Positions 39,729 to 48,354 of a stretch of DNA of 64,000 nt are shown here, one piece after another. The notes beneath the pieces were generated by a model, which saw nothing but the letters and a program-made list of their open reading frames with translations, ran no database searches and was not told where the DNA came from. Position 1 is the first letter of the stretch; each line of letters begins with the position of its first letter. The translations under genes were made by a program, and so were the position numbers. Source of the stretch: Citrobacter amalonaticus (GTDB lineage: Bacteria; Pseudomonadota; Gammaproteobacteria; Enterobacterales; Enterobacteriaceae); assembly GCF_001559075.2 (NCBI RefSeq), contig NZ_CP014015.2, forward strand, positions 1,550,001 to 1,614,000, given 5' to 3'.

Positions 39729-41991
39729 CCTGAATCTCCTTCGACAGCTCGACAAAGAAGGCGCTATACCCTGCCACGCGTACCACCAGCCCGGCGAAAT
39801 CCTGGGGTCGCAACTGCGCTTCCCGCAGCGTTTCGGCATTTACCACGTTAAACTGAATATGCTGCAGTTTGAGCTGGGTAAAGGCACGCAAGAAATCACA
39901 CAGTTTGCGTAATCCTGCCTCTCCTTCCAGCGTGGCGGGTGTGAACTTCACGTTCAGCAACGTCCCGTTAGACAACAGCGTGTTATCCAGTTTACTGACC
40001 GATTTCAACACCGCCGTCGGTCCCTGCATATCCTGCCCAAGCATCGGCGACAGACCGCCATCCGCCAGTTGTTCTCCGGAAAAACGGCCATCCGGCGTCG
40101 CCCCAACCACTGCTCCCAACGGCACGTGCGCGGAAACGGTATACGAGCCCGGTGTAAACTGACCGCCACGCGGATTCTGATATTTCTCCACCTCTTTACA
40201 GTAATAACGCAGCAGTTCAGCGCTGATGTTATCCACCTCATCAATGTCATTACCGTATTTCTGGAAACGGTTGATCAGCCTGGCGCGGATCTTTTCCCCT
40301 TCCGGCGTGGCAAAGTTAGCCTTTAACACCGCAAGAAGTTCGTCAAAACGAAGGCGCTGCTGATCAAACACCAGTCCATTCAGCGCATGCAGAGAATCAC
40401 TGAGGTTGGCGATGCCAATGCCCTGCACCCCAGAGAAATTATAGCGCGCGCCGCCGTCGGTGATGTCACATCCCTTCTCCAGACAATCACTGATAAACGA
40501 GGAGAGCAACGGCACCGGCGCCCAGTCGCGATGGCCGATATCGCAAATATTGCTGCCTTCGACCATCAGCGTGATGTAGTGGCTGATTTTGGCGCGAATA
40601 TGCGCCAGCAGACCGTCCCAGGTTAGCTCGTGATTGCCTTCGTTCTCATACAGGCTGATCTCCATGACCTTCAACAGGTTAAACATGGCGATATCATGCA
40701 GGCCGTAGGTTCTGCCCGGAATCGACAACTCCACGCACCCTACCACCGCGTAATCACGCGCATCTTCCAGTGAGACGCCCCGATTGAGGAATGCCGGGAT
40801 CACCACTTCGTCATTAAAGATCTGCGGAATGCCAGTACCCAGACGAATGGTCTCGGCGGTCTTCATCAGAAACGGTGTATCAATCAGCGCGTTGGTGCGG
40901 ACACCCAGGTTCGGCTGGGGTAACTGCACGCTCTGATAGGCATCCAGACAGAGGAATGAAAGCACGTTGACCGCACTGCGGCCATTCTCCGTCAGGCCAC
41001 CAAGTAGCGCGGTATAGCCGGTCGGGAAGCCAGCGAAATAACGCGCGCTGCTGGTTGAACGCAGAAGCACGATGTCGTTGCATTTCACCCACAGCGATTC
41101 GAGCAATTCTTTCAGGAATGCGGGATCGTCTCCCTGCGTCAGCGACGCCTGATAAAACGGCAGCATGTACTGATCGAAACGGCCCAGCGACAGCGAGCTG
41201 GCGTTGGATTCGTACTGCAGAATGATGTTCATGTACCAGAACAACTGGCACGCCTGCCAGAAGGTGTGCGGTTTATGCTGCACGTTATGTCGCGAGTTGG
41301 CGGCGATGGTCAGCAACTCCTGGCGACGAGCGGCGTCCGGACAACGTTCAGCCATCTCTTCCGCCAGTACGGCATAACGCAGAATGTGGCGCTGCGACGC
41401 TTCCAGCAGCAACAGCGCCGCCTGATAAAAGGCGTTATCCGGCTCCTGCTGGCAGTGCGTGCGCATCTGCGCCACCAGTTCACCCAGCCCGTGATTCAGC
41501 AGGCGCGGATAATCAATGATGATATGCCCCTGTCCCTTATCCGTCTGGTTGATGCTAAAAATCTGGGTACTGACGGCGGCCTTGACCTCATCCGTCATCT
41601 GACCGTTGATGAAATCCTTCATCGAGCGTTTTTCCCAGTAAGGGAACAGCACATCACGATAGAGACGTTTATCGTCTTCGCTGATGTCGAAACGGTCCTG
41701 GGGACGGGTCGGGAACTGATCCAACTCGTTGAGCAGCCAGTACGGGTCCATCTCCGGCGACATAATGCCCGCACGCGGTTTAACGGTACGGTTGCCGGCA
41801 ATCAGTTCCTCATCACGAATCGAAATCGCGACATGCTCGAGGATATACGCGGTCGCTTTAGCCCGACGTAAAATGACCGGCTCCCCTTCCGTCTGCTGAT
41901 GACTGGCGGTGTACAGCACTGCACGCTCGAGCGAAATTTCCCGGCTGTTCTGAAAGAGTGCCGCTTTTAAGCGGTGGATGCGGTTAATCAT
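39694..41991 (-). CDS. pflD: glycyl radical enzyme PflD (anhydrohexitol-phosphate lyase type)
   Basis: The start at 41991 (MINRIHRLKAALFQNSRE) gives 765 residues, as in E. coli. The active-site Cys is in VVGCVELSIPG (about residue 419) and the radical Gly in RVAGYSAFF (about 741). A single Cys followed by Val-Glu, instead of the Cys-Cys of pyruvate formate-lyase, marks it as a C-O or C-C lyase/dehydratase. Work on E. coli that I recall assigns PflD to ring-opening of 1,5-anhydromannitol 6-phosphate to 1-deoxyfructose 6-phosphate. The neighbouring PTS, aldolase and GldA genes fit that role. Activity requires anaerobiosis and PflC. Confidence 0.93.
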   Translation of the reverse strand: MINRIHRLKAALFQNSREISLERAVLYTASHQQTEGEPVILRRAKATAYILEHVAISIRDEELIAGNRTVKPRAGIMSPEMDPYWLLNELDQFPTRPQDRFDISEDDKRLYRDVLFPYWEKRSMKDFINGQMTDEVKAAVSTQIFSINQTDKGQGHIIIDYPRLLNHGLGELVAQMRTHCQQEPDNAFYQAALLLLEASQRHILRYAVLAEEMAERCPDAARRQELLTIAANSRHNVQHKPHTFWQACQLFWYMNIILQYESNASSLSLGRFDQYMLPFYQASLTQGDDPAFLKELLESLWVKCNDIVLLRSTSSARYFAGFPTGYTALLGGLTENGRSAVNVLSFLCLDAYQSVQLPQPNLGVRTNALIDTPFLMKTAETIRLGTGIPQIFNDEVVIPAFLNRGVSLEDARDYAVVGCVELSIPGRTYGLHDIAMFNLLKVMEISLYENEGNHELTWDGLLAHIRAKISHYITLMVEGSNICDIGHRDWAPVPLLSSFISDCLEKGCDITDGGARYNFSGVQGIGIANLSDSLHALNGLVFDQQRLRFDELLAVLKANFATPEGEKIRARLINRFQKYGNDIDEVDNISAELLRYYCKEVEKYQNPRGGQFTPGSYTVSAHVPLGAVVGATPDGRFSGEQLADGGLSPMLGQDMQGPTAVLKSVSKLDNTLLSNGTLLNVKFTPATLEGEAGLRKLCDFLRAFTQLKLQHIQFNVVNAETLREAQLRPQDFAGLVVRVAGYSAFFVELSKEIQDDIIRRTAHQL

Positions 41992-42014
41992 GAGGAACTC
42001 CTGTGGGCATGAAT

Positions 42015-42082
42015 GCCTGATGGCGCTACGCTTATCAGGCCTACAGATTCGTAGGCCGGATAAGGCAACGCCGCCATCCGGC
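42015..42082. repeat. REP pair (BIME) between frwB and pflD
   Basis: GCCTGATGGCGC...TTATCAGGC (42015-42040) and GCCGGATAAGGC...CATCCGGC (42055-42082) separate the frwCB part from the pflDC-frwD part of one minus-strand gene run. Confidence 0.85.
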
Positions 42083-42093
42083 AAACAAAAAGG

Positions 42094-42414
42094 TTACGCT
42101 GTCTGCGCCAGATGCGTGCCAATCTTGTTCATAATCGCGTCGGCGCGTTTTACCGCATCGCTGATGTTGACGCGTACGATGGTTTTACCGGCAAAACGCT
42201 CTTCAAATTTGATCCCGATATCCTTGGTCAGAATGACGATATCGGCCTGCGCCACGTCAGCAGGCGTCAGTTCATTTTCCAGACCAATCGAGCCCTGCGT
42301 CTCCACTTTCACTTCCCAGCCTTTCGCTTTGGCTGCATTTTCCAGCGCTTCAGCGGCCATATAAGTATGTGCAACACCTGAAGGACATGCGGTTACTGCA
42401 ATAATTTTCGTCAT
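42094..42414 (-). CDS. frwB: PTS system fructose-type EIIB component FrwB
   Basis: The start at 42414 (MTKIIAVTACPSGVAHTYMA) gives 106 residues, matching E. coli. The phospho-Cys is in VTACPSGVAHT near residue 10, and the second family segment is VETQGSIGLEN. It follows frwC by 15 nt. It is the likely phosphate donor to FrwC. Confidence 0.94.
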   Translation of the reverse strand: MTKIIAVTACPSGVAHTYMAAEALENAAKAKGWEVKVETQGSIGLENELTPADVAQADIVILTKDIGIKFEERFAGKTIVRVNISDAVKRADAIMNKIGTHLAQTA

Positions 42415-42429
42415 GACGCCACTCCTCAC

Positions 42430-43509
42430 TTAATTAATTTCAAAATCTAAATCCAGATCGTCTTCTTTCTCGTCGGTCTGAGAGACATTCTTCCGCGCCA
42501 GACTTTTCAGCACGTTCACACAGACAGCCGTAACCACCGCACCCACCGCCACCGCGACGACATAGCCCAGTTTGCCTTCAACCACCGGCAGAACAATCAG
42601 TCCACCCCAGCCGGCGTAACACTGAGCGCCGAACAATGCCGCCGTGACCGCACCACAGGCTGAACCCAGCATGATGGAAGGAATGACGCGCAGAGGATCA
42701 GCAGCAGCGAAAGGAATCGCCCCTTCAGTAACGCCCACACACCCCATCACCAGCGCCGCTTTACCGGCTTCGCGCTCTTCAGAAGAGAAGTTTTTACGCC
42801 CCACCAGCGTCGCCAGGCCTAAGCCCAGCGGCGGCACGCAGATCCCGACAGCCGCAATAGCCACCACGGTGTAAACCCCCTGCGCCACGCAAATCAGCAT
42901 GAAGGCGTAGGCCACTTTGTTGATCGGTCCGCCCATATCAAAGGCCAGCATCAGCCCCATAATCACTGCCAACATCACGATACTGCCCTGCTGCATGCCT
43001 TGCAGCCACTGAGTCAGACTGGCGGTCAGCGCGCCAACGGGTTCGCCCAGCCCCCACATCATGATGCCCGCCGTAATAAAGGTCCCAACGATAGGAATCA
43101 CGAAGATGGGCATCACAGAACGCAACACCTTATGGACCGGAATCTTTTTCAGATAGTGCACGACAATACCGCCGATAATCCCGGCAATCAGCGCCCCGAA
43201 GAATCCGGCGCCGAAGCTGTTGCCTACCCAGGCGCCAATCGCACACGGCGCCAGCGCAGAGCGTTCCGCAATGGAATAACCAATGTACGCCGCGAGGAAA
43301 GGCACCATCAGCGTCAGCCCGGCCACGCCGATATCAAACAGCTTTTTGAGATTCGGATCGGTCGCGGCATCGGGCACCGCGCCTTTGCCATACAGCATGA
43401 CGGAGACCGCCAGTAATATGCCGCCTGCGACCACAAAGGGGATCATATGCGACACCCCCGTCATCAGATGCTGACGGGTATTTTTCAGGATTTGTACCAA
43501 CTCATTCAT
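42430..43509 (-). CDS. frwC: PTS system fructose-type EIIC permease FrwC
   Basis: FrwC is the membrane channel of the frw PTS. The start at 43509 (MNELVQILKNTRQHLMTGVS) gives 359 residues, the E. coli length. About nine to ten hydrophobic segments are present, with the EIIC-Fru motif GVTEGAIPFAAADPLRVIPS near residue 280. The tail is acidic (EKEDDLDLDFEIN). It starts the minus-strand run frwC-frwB-pflD-pflC-frwD. Confidence 0.95.
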   Translation of the reverse strand: MNELVQILKNTRQHLMTGVSHMIPFVVAGGILLAVSVMLYGKGAVPDAATDPNLKKLFDIGVAGLTLMVPFLAAYIGYSIAERSALAPCAIGAWVGNSFGAGFFGALIAGIIGGIVVHYLKKIPVHKVLRSVMPIFVIPIVGTFITAGIMMWGLGEPVGALTASLTQWLQGMQQGSIVMLAVIMGLMLAFDMGGPINKVAYAFMLICVAQGVYTVVAIAAVGICVPPLGLGLATLVGRKNFSSEEREAGKAALVMGCVGVTEGAIPFAAADPLRVIPSIMLGSACGAVTAALFGAQCYAGWGGLIVLPVVEGKLGYVVAVAVGAVVTAVCVNVLKSLARKNVSQTDEKEDDLDLDFEIN

Positions 43510-43613
43510 AAGTCGCTCCCGGGCAGGTGTTTGCCCATATCCATAACGTTGTTGTGGCAAACAATAGGCAATCCACAAGGTCGCAGACAGTGGATAAAAA
43601 GGCCATTTACTGG

Positions 43614-43638
43614 ATTTTTGTAATGTCAGTACAAAAAT
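43614..43638. promoter_or_regulatory. 25-bp palindrome, candidate operator between frwC and ptsA
   Basis: ATTTTTGTA, 7 bp, then TACAAAAAT form perfect 9-bp arms centred in the 308-bp divergent region. Its place suggests a regulator dimer acting on both directions. No run of T follows on either side that would make it a terminator. No gene lies in 43510-43817. Confidence 0.6.
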
Positions 43639-43817
43639 GCGATCCGCTTCATAAGTTGAGAGATAAGAGAATTCACGGACACCGAGAGGACTTGTGAACT
43701 GTCTCCCACTTTTCGCCTTACATTACATTTGTCCAGTTTTTGGCAGAATTGTCACATGGCAGCGAACAAGCAAGGCCTTTTATGCTGTAGGCAGAAAACC
43801 GTTATGGGAGAGAGGCA

Positions 43818-46319
43818 ATGGCCCTGATTGTGGAATTTACCTGTGAGCTGCCCAATGGCGTCCATGCGCGTCCGGCAAGCCATGTTGAAACCCTGTGTAA
43901 CACCTTTACTTCACACATTGAGTGGCACAACCTGCGAACCGATCGTAAGGGCAACGCCAAGAGCTCGCTGGCGTTGATTGGCACGGATACGCTGGCTGGC
44001 GACCACTGCCAGTTGCTGATTACGGGAGCGGATGAAGCTGATGCCCATCAGCGCCTGAGCCAGTGGCTGCGCGACGAGTTCCCCCACTGCGATGCCCCGC
44101 TGGCAGAAGTCAGCAACAGCGAATTAGAACCGCTACCGGCTTCACTGACTCACCTGAATCCGCAGCTTTTCCGCGCCCGTAGCGTTTGCACTGGCAGCGC
44201 GGGCGGCATCCTGACGCTTCTCTCTTCGCTGGATCTCAACGCGCTCGGCGAACTCCCTGTGGCAGCCGATGTGGAAAGCGAGCAGTCGGCGCTGGATCGC
44301 GGCTTAGCGCTGCTGGTGAAAAACATTGCGTTTCGTTTGCTCGACAGCGACGGCGCCACCAGTGCGATTCTGGAAGCCCACCGCTCGCTGGCAGGCGATA
44401 CCTCCTTGCGTCAGCATTTGCTGGCTGGCGTTTCTCGCGGCTTAAGCTGCGCGCAGGCGATTGTCGACAGCGCCAACCATTTCTGCGATGAGTTTGCCCG
44501 TTCCAGCAGTCGCTATTTGCAGGAACGCGCGCTGGACGTGCGCGACGTCTGTTTCCAGTTGCTGCAACACATCTACGGTGAAAAACGCTTTCCGGCACCG
44601 GGAAAACTGACCCAGCCCACCATTTGTATGGCGGATGAGTTGACGCCCAGCCAGTTCCTGGAACTGGACAAAACGTTCCTCAAAGGGTTGTTGCTGAAAA
44701 GCGGCGGTACGACTTCGCACACCGTGATTCTTGCTCGTTCATTCAACATCCCCACGCTGGTCGGCGTCACGATTGACGCCTTAACCCCGTGGCTACAGCA
44801 AGAGGTTTATATCGACGGCAATGCAGGGGCGGTGGTGGTCGCACCTGACGAACCGGTCAGCCGCTACTATCAACAGGAAGCCCGCGTGCACGAGGCGCTG
44901 CGCGAGCAACAGCGCGTCTGGCTGACCCAGGAAGCGCGCACGGCAGATGGCATCCGTATGGAAGTTGCCGCCAACATCGCTCACTCCGTGGAAGCGCAGG
45001 CGGCATTTGGCAACGGCGCGGAGGCGGTGGGTCTGTTCCGCACCGAAATGCTGTATATGGACCGGGCCAGCGCCCCGGGCGAGAACGAGCTGTACAACAT
45101 TTTCTGCCAGGCGCTGGAATCCGCACAGGGGCGCAGCATTATTGTGCGTACGATGGATATCGGCGGCGATAAACCCGTTGATTACCTGAATATTCCTGCT
45201 GAAACCAACCCGTTCCTTGGCTATCGTGCCGTACGTATCTATGAAGAGTACGCCGCGCTATTTACCACTCAACTCCGGTCTATCCTGCGCGCATCGGCGC
45301 ACGGAAGCCTGAAAATTATGATCCCGATGATCTCCTCGATGGAAGAGATCCTGTGGGTGAAAGAGAAACTGGCGGAAGCCAAACAGCAGCTTCGTAATGA
45401 GCAGATCCCGTTTGATGAGAAGATCCCGCTCGGCATTATGCTGGAAGTCCCGTCAGTGATGTTCATCATCGATCAGTGCTGTGAAGAGATTGATTTCTTT
45501 AGTATTGGTAGCAATGATCTGACGCAATACCTGTTGGCCGTTGACCGCGATAACGCCAAAGTCACCCGCCACTACAACAGCCTGAACCCGGCCTTCCTGC
45601 GCGCACTGGATTTTGCGGTGCAGGCGGTGCATCGTCAGGGGAAATGGATCGGCCTGTGTGGCGAGCTCGGGGCAAAAGGTTCCGTTCTGCCATTGCTGGT
45701 CGGGTTGGGGCTGGATGAAATCAGCATGAGCGCCCCCTCCATTCCGGCCGCTAAAGCGCGAATGGCGCAACTCGACAGTCGAGCCTGCCGACAATTGCTG
45801 AATCAGGCGATGGCCTGTCGCACGTCGCTGGAAGTGGAACATCTGCTGGCGCAGTTCCGCATGACGCAGCAGGATGCCCCGCTGGTCACCGCTCAATGCA
45901 TCACCCTCGACAGTGACTGGCGCAGCAAAGAAGAGGTGATCAAAGGGATGACCGACAATCTGCTGCTCGCCAGCCGCTGCCGTTACCCCCGCAAACTGGA
46001 AGCCGATCTGTGGGCGCGTGAGGCCGTATTCTCTACCGGGCTGGGCTTCAGCTTCGCCATCCCGCACAGCAAATCTGAACATATTGAGCAGTCCACTATC
46101 AGCGTGGCACGCCTGAAAGCGCCTGTCCGCTGGGGAGATGATGAGGCGCAGTTCATTATCATGCTCACACTCAACAAACACGCTGCGGGGGACCAGCACA
46201 TGCGTATCTTCTCGCGCCTGGCCCGTCGCATTATGCACGAAGAATTTCGCAATGCGCTGGTGAATGCCGCGTCTGCCGACGCGATTGCCAGCCTGCTGCA
46301 ACATGAGCTTGAACTTTAA
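43818..46319 (+). CDS. ptsA: multiphosphoryl-transfer protein (HPr-EI-EIIA fusion)
   Basis: PtsA (FrwA) combines three PTS parts in 833 residues: an HPr-like domain (about 1-90, His16 in GVHARPAS), an Enzyme I domain (about 120-660, phospho-His in GGTTSHTVILAR; PEP-binding part with GLFRTEMLYM and GSNDLTQYLLAVDRDN) and a C-terminal fructose-type EIIA (about 685-833, His in FAIPHSKSEH). It can carry phosphate from PEP to FrwB/FrwD without the general PTS proteins. It is divergent from frwC and followed by fsaB after 11 nt. Confidence 0.96.
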   Translation: MALIVEFTCELPNGVHARPASHVETLCNTFTSHIEWHNLRTDRKGNAKSSLALIGTDTLAGDHCQLLITGADEADAHQRLSQWLRDEFPHCDAPLAEVSNSELEPLPASLTHLNPQLFRARSVCTGSAGGILTLLSSLDLNALGELPVAADVESEQSALDRGLALLVKNIAFRLLDSDGATSAILEAHRSLAGDTSLRQHLLAGVSRGLSCAQAIVDSANHFCDEFARSSSRYLQERALDVRDVCFQLLQHIYGEKRFPAPGKLTQPTICMADELTPSQFLELDKTFLKGLLLKSGGTTSHTVILARSFNIPTLVGVTIDALTPWLQQEVYIDGNAGAVVVAPDEPVSRYYQQEARVHEALREQQRVWLTQEARTADGIRMEVAANIAHSVEAQAAFGNGAEAVGLFRTEMLYMDRASAPGENELYNIFCQALESAQGRSIIVRTMDIGGDKPVDYLNIPAETNPFLGYRAVRIYEEYAALFTTQLRSILRASAHGSLKIMIPMISSMEEILWVKEKLAEAKQQLRNEQIPFDEKIPLGIMLEVPSVMFIIDQCCEEIDFFSIGSNDLTQYLLAVDRDNAKVTRHYNSLNPAFLRALDFAVQAVHRQGKWIGLCGELGAKGSVLPLLVGLGLDEISMSAPSIPAAKARMAQLDSRACRQLLNQAMACRTSLEVEHLLAQFRMTQQDAPLVTAQCITLDSDWRSKEEVIKGMTDNLLLASRCRYPRKLEADLWAREAVFSTGLGFSFAIPHSKSEHIEQSTISVARLKAPVRWGDDEAQFIIMLTLNKHAAGDQHMRIFSRLARRIMHEEFRNALVNAASADAIASLLQHELEL

Positions 46320-46330
46320 GAGGAAGCAAA

Positions 46331-46993
46331 ATGGAACTGTATCTGGATAGCGCCAATGTGGCGGAAGTCGAACGTCTGGCCCGCATCTTCCCTATCGCCG
46401 GGGTGACGACCAACCCGAGTATTGTCGCGGCAAGCAAAGAATCCATCTGGGATGTTCTGCCGCGTCTGCAAAAGGTGATTGGCGAAAACGGCGTTCTGTT
46501 TGCCCAGACCATGAGCCGCGATGCGCAGGGAATGGTGAACGAAGCTAAACGTCTGAACAATGCCGTTCCGGGAATTGTGGTGAAAATCCCAGTAACTTCT
46601 GAAGGACTGGTCGCCATCAATCAGTTGAAAAAAGAGGGCATAGTCACCCTGGGTACCGCCGTGTACAGCGCCTCTCAGGGACTGCTTGCCGCGCTGGCGG
46701 GGGCGAAATATGTCGCGCCTTACGTCAACCGCGTAGATGCCCAGGGCGGAGACGGTATCCGCACAGTTCAGGAATTACAGACGCTACTGGAACGTCATGC
46801 ACCGAAAAGCAAAGTACTGGCCGCCAGTTTTAAAACGCCACGCCAGGCGCTGGATTGTCTGCTGGCGGGCTGTGAAGCAATCACCCTTCCTTTAGATGTA
46901 GCGCAACAAATGCTCGATACCCCTGCGGTACAGTCAGCTGTTGAGAAGTTTGAACAAGACTGGAAAAACGCATTCGGAAGCATTCATTTTTAG
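46331..46993 (+). CDS. fsaB: fructose-6-phosphate aldolase (transaldolase family)
   Basis: FsaB (TalC) cleaves fructose 6-phosphate-type ketose phosphates into glyceraldehyde 3-phosphate and dihydroxyacetone or hydroxyacetone. The protein has 220 residues; the Schiff-base Lys85 is in GIVVKIPVT, and AGVTTNPS is at residues 23-30. It forms an operon with ptsA. In this cassette its likely substrate is 1-deoxyfructose 6-phosphate from PflD, which would yield hydroxyacetone. Confidence 0.95.
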   Translation: MELYLDSANVAEVERLARIFPIAGVTTNPSIVAASKESIWDVLPRLQKVIGENGVLFAQTMSRDAQGMVNEAKRLNNAVPGIVVKIPVTSEGLVAINQLKKEGIVTLGTAVYSASQGLLAALAGAKYVAPYVNRVDAQGGDGIRTVQELQTLLERHAPKSKVLAASFKTPRQALDCLLAGCEAITLPLDVAQQMLDTPAVQSAVEKFEQDWKNAFGSIHF

Positions 46994-46994
46994 G

Positions 46995-47165
46995 CTAAAT
47001 AATTCACGCGGCAGGAAGACGGCGACGCAGCGAATCCCAGGAGCTTACACCAGTAAGTGACTGGGGTGAGCGACAAATCTGTCAGGAACAGATTTGAACG
47101 TCGCGGAGCGGCGGCCCGTAAGGGCAAGTCTCATAGATGAGACGAGTAACTCAGAAGCCAACGCA
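46995..47165 (+). repeat. structured element between fsaB and gldA
   Basis: This 170-nt stretch has a chain of hairpins: CCCAG..CTTAC/GTAAG..CTGGG (about 47037-47065, same pattern as upstream of ppc), a perfect CAAATCTGT-5 nt-ACAGATTTG (47074-47096), GCCC/GGGC (47114-47125) and GTCTCAT/ATGAGAC (47128-47143). It ends in GCCAACGCATCTGCAGCC. It holds no gene. It could be a mobile repeat or an RNA leader for gldA. Confidence 0.55.
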
Positions 47166-47206
47166 TCTGCAGCCTGAATTATGACGGATAAAAGAGGAAA
47201 TAAAGT

Positions 47207-48310
47207 ATGGATCGCATTATTCAATCCCCCGGTAAGTACATCCAGGGTGCAGATGTCATCACACGTCTTGGCGAATACCTCAAGCCGCTGGCTGAACGTT
47301 GGCTGGTTGTCGGCGACAAATTTGTTCTCGGTTTCGCTCAGGGCGAGCTGGAAAAAAGCTTTAAAAATGCAGGACTGGCGCTGGAAGTTGCGCCGTTTGG
47401 CGGTGAATGCTCGCAAAACGAGATCGACCGTTTGCGCAGCGTGGCGGAAAACGCGCAGTGTGGCGCCGTGCTCGGCATCGGCGGCGGTAAAACGCTGGAT
47501 ACCGCCAAAGCCCTTGCCCACTTTATGAACCTGCCTGTGGCGATCGCCCCGACCATCGCCTCAACCGATGCGCCATGCAGCGCCCTTTCGGTTATCTACA
47601 CCGATGCCGGTGAATTTGATCGTTATCTGCTGCTACCGCATAACCCGCATATGGTTATCGTTGACACCAAAATCGTTGCCGGCGCCCCGGCGCGTCTGTT
47701 AGCCGCAGGGATTGGTGATGCGCTGGCCACCTGGTTTGAAGCGCGCGCGTGTTCACGCAGCGGCGCGATCACCATGGCGGGCGGCAAATGCACTCAGGCG
47801 GCGCTGGCGCTGGCTGAACTGTGCTACAACACGCTGCTCGAAGAGGGTGAAAAAGCGATGCTCGCCGCCGAACAGCACGTCGTGACCCCGGCGCTTGAAC
47901 GCGTGATTGAAGCCAACACCTATCTGAGCGGCGTCGGCTTTGAAAGCGGCGGTCTGGCTGCCGCGCACGCGGTTCACAACGGCCTGACGGCGATCCCGGA
48001 TGCGCACCACTACTATCACGGTGAAAAAGTGGCCTTTGGTACGCTGACTCAGCTGATTCTGGAAAACGCGCCGGTTGAAGAGATTGAGACCGTTGCCGCA
48101 CTGTGCCATTCCGTCGGTCTGCCGATTACGCTGGCGCAACTGGATATCAAACAGGATATCCCGGCGAAAATGCGTATCGTGGCGGAAGCCTCCTGCGCGG
48201 AAGGCGAAACCATTCACAACATGCCTGGCGGCGCAACGCCGGATCAGGTTTATGCAGCGCTGTTGGTTGCCGACCAGTACGGTCAGCGCTATCTGCAAGA
48301 GTGGGAATAA
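47207..48310 (+). CDS. gldA: glycerol dehydrogenase
   Basis: GldA is a Zn-dependent NAD+ enzyme that interconverts glycerol and dihydroxyacetone and also reduces hydroxyacetone to 1,2-propanediol. The protein has 367 residues, the E. coli length. The NAD motif is GIGGGKTLDTAKA near 94; metal ligands are Asp in GIGDALATW (about 173) and His in AAAHAVHNGL and HYYHGEKVAFG. It follows fsaB after a 213-bp structured gap. Confidence 0.96.
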   Translation: MDRIIQSPGKYIQGADVITRLGEYLKPLAERWLVVGDKFVLGFAQGELEKSFKNAGLALEVAPFGGECSQNEIDRLRSVAENAQCGAVLGIGGGKTLDTAKALAHFMNLPVAIAPTIASTDAPCSALSVIYTDAGEFDRYLLLPHNPHMVIVDTKIVAGAPARLLAAGIGDALATWFEARACSRSGAITMAGGKCTQAALALAELCYNTLLEEGEKAMLAAEQHVVTPALERVIEANTYLSGVGFESGGLAAAHAVHNGLTAIPDAHHYYHGEKVAFGTLTQLILENAPVEEIETVAALCHSVGLPITLAQLDIKQDIPAKMRIVAEASCAEGETIHNMPGGATPDQVYAALLVADQYGQRYLQEWE

Positions 48311-48319
48311 CGCGCTCTA

Positions 48320-48342
48320 CACTCCCGGCATCGCCGGGAGTG
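48320..48342. terminator. terminator between gldA and yijE
   Basis: A perfect 10-bp stem (CACTCCCGGC / GCCGGGAGTG) with a 3-nt loop is followed by TTTCTCATTTC. It lies between the ends of convergent gldA and yijE. Confidence 0.8.
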
Positions 48343-48354
48343 TTTCTCATTTCA

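Noticed and set aside
42015..42082. REP pairs as insertion-sequence ends or CRISPR repeats
   Set aside because: They are single palindromic units with REP consensus, without spacers, transposase or target duplications.
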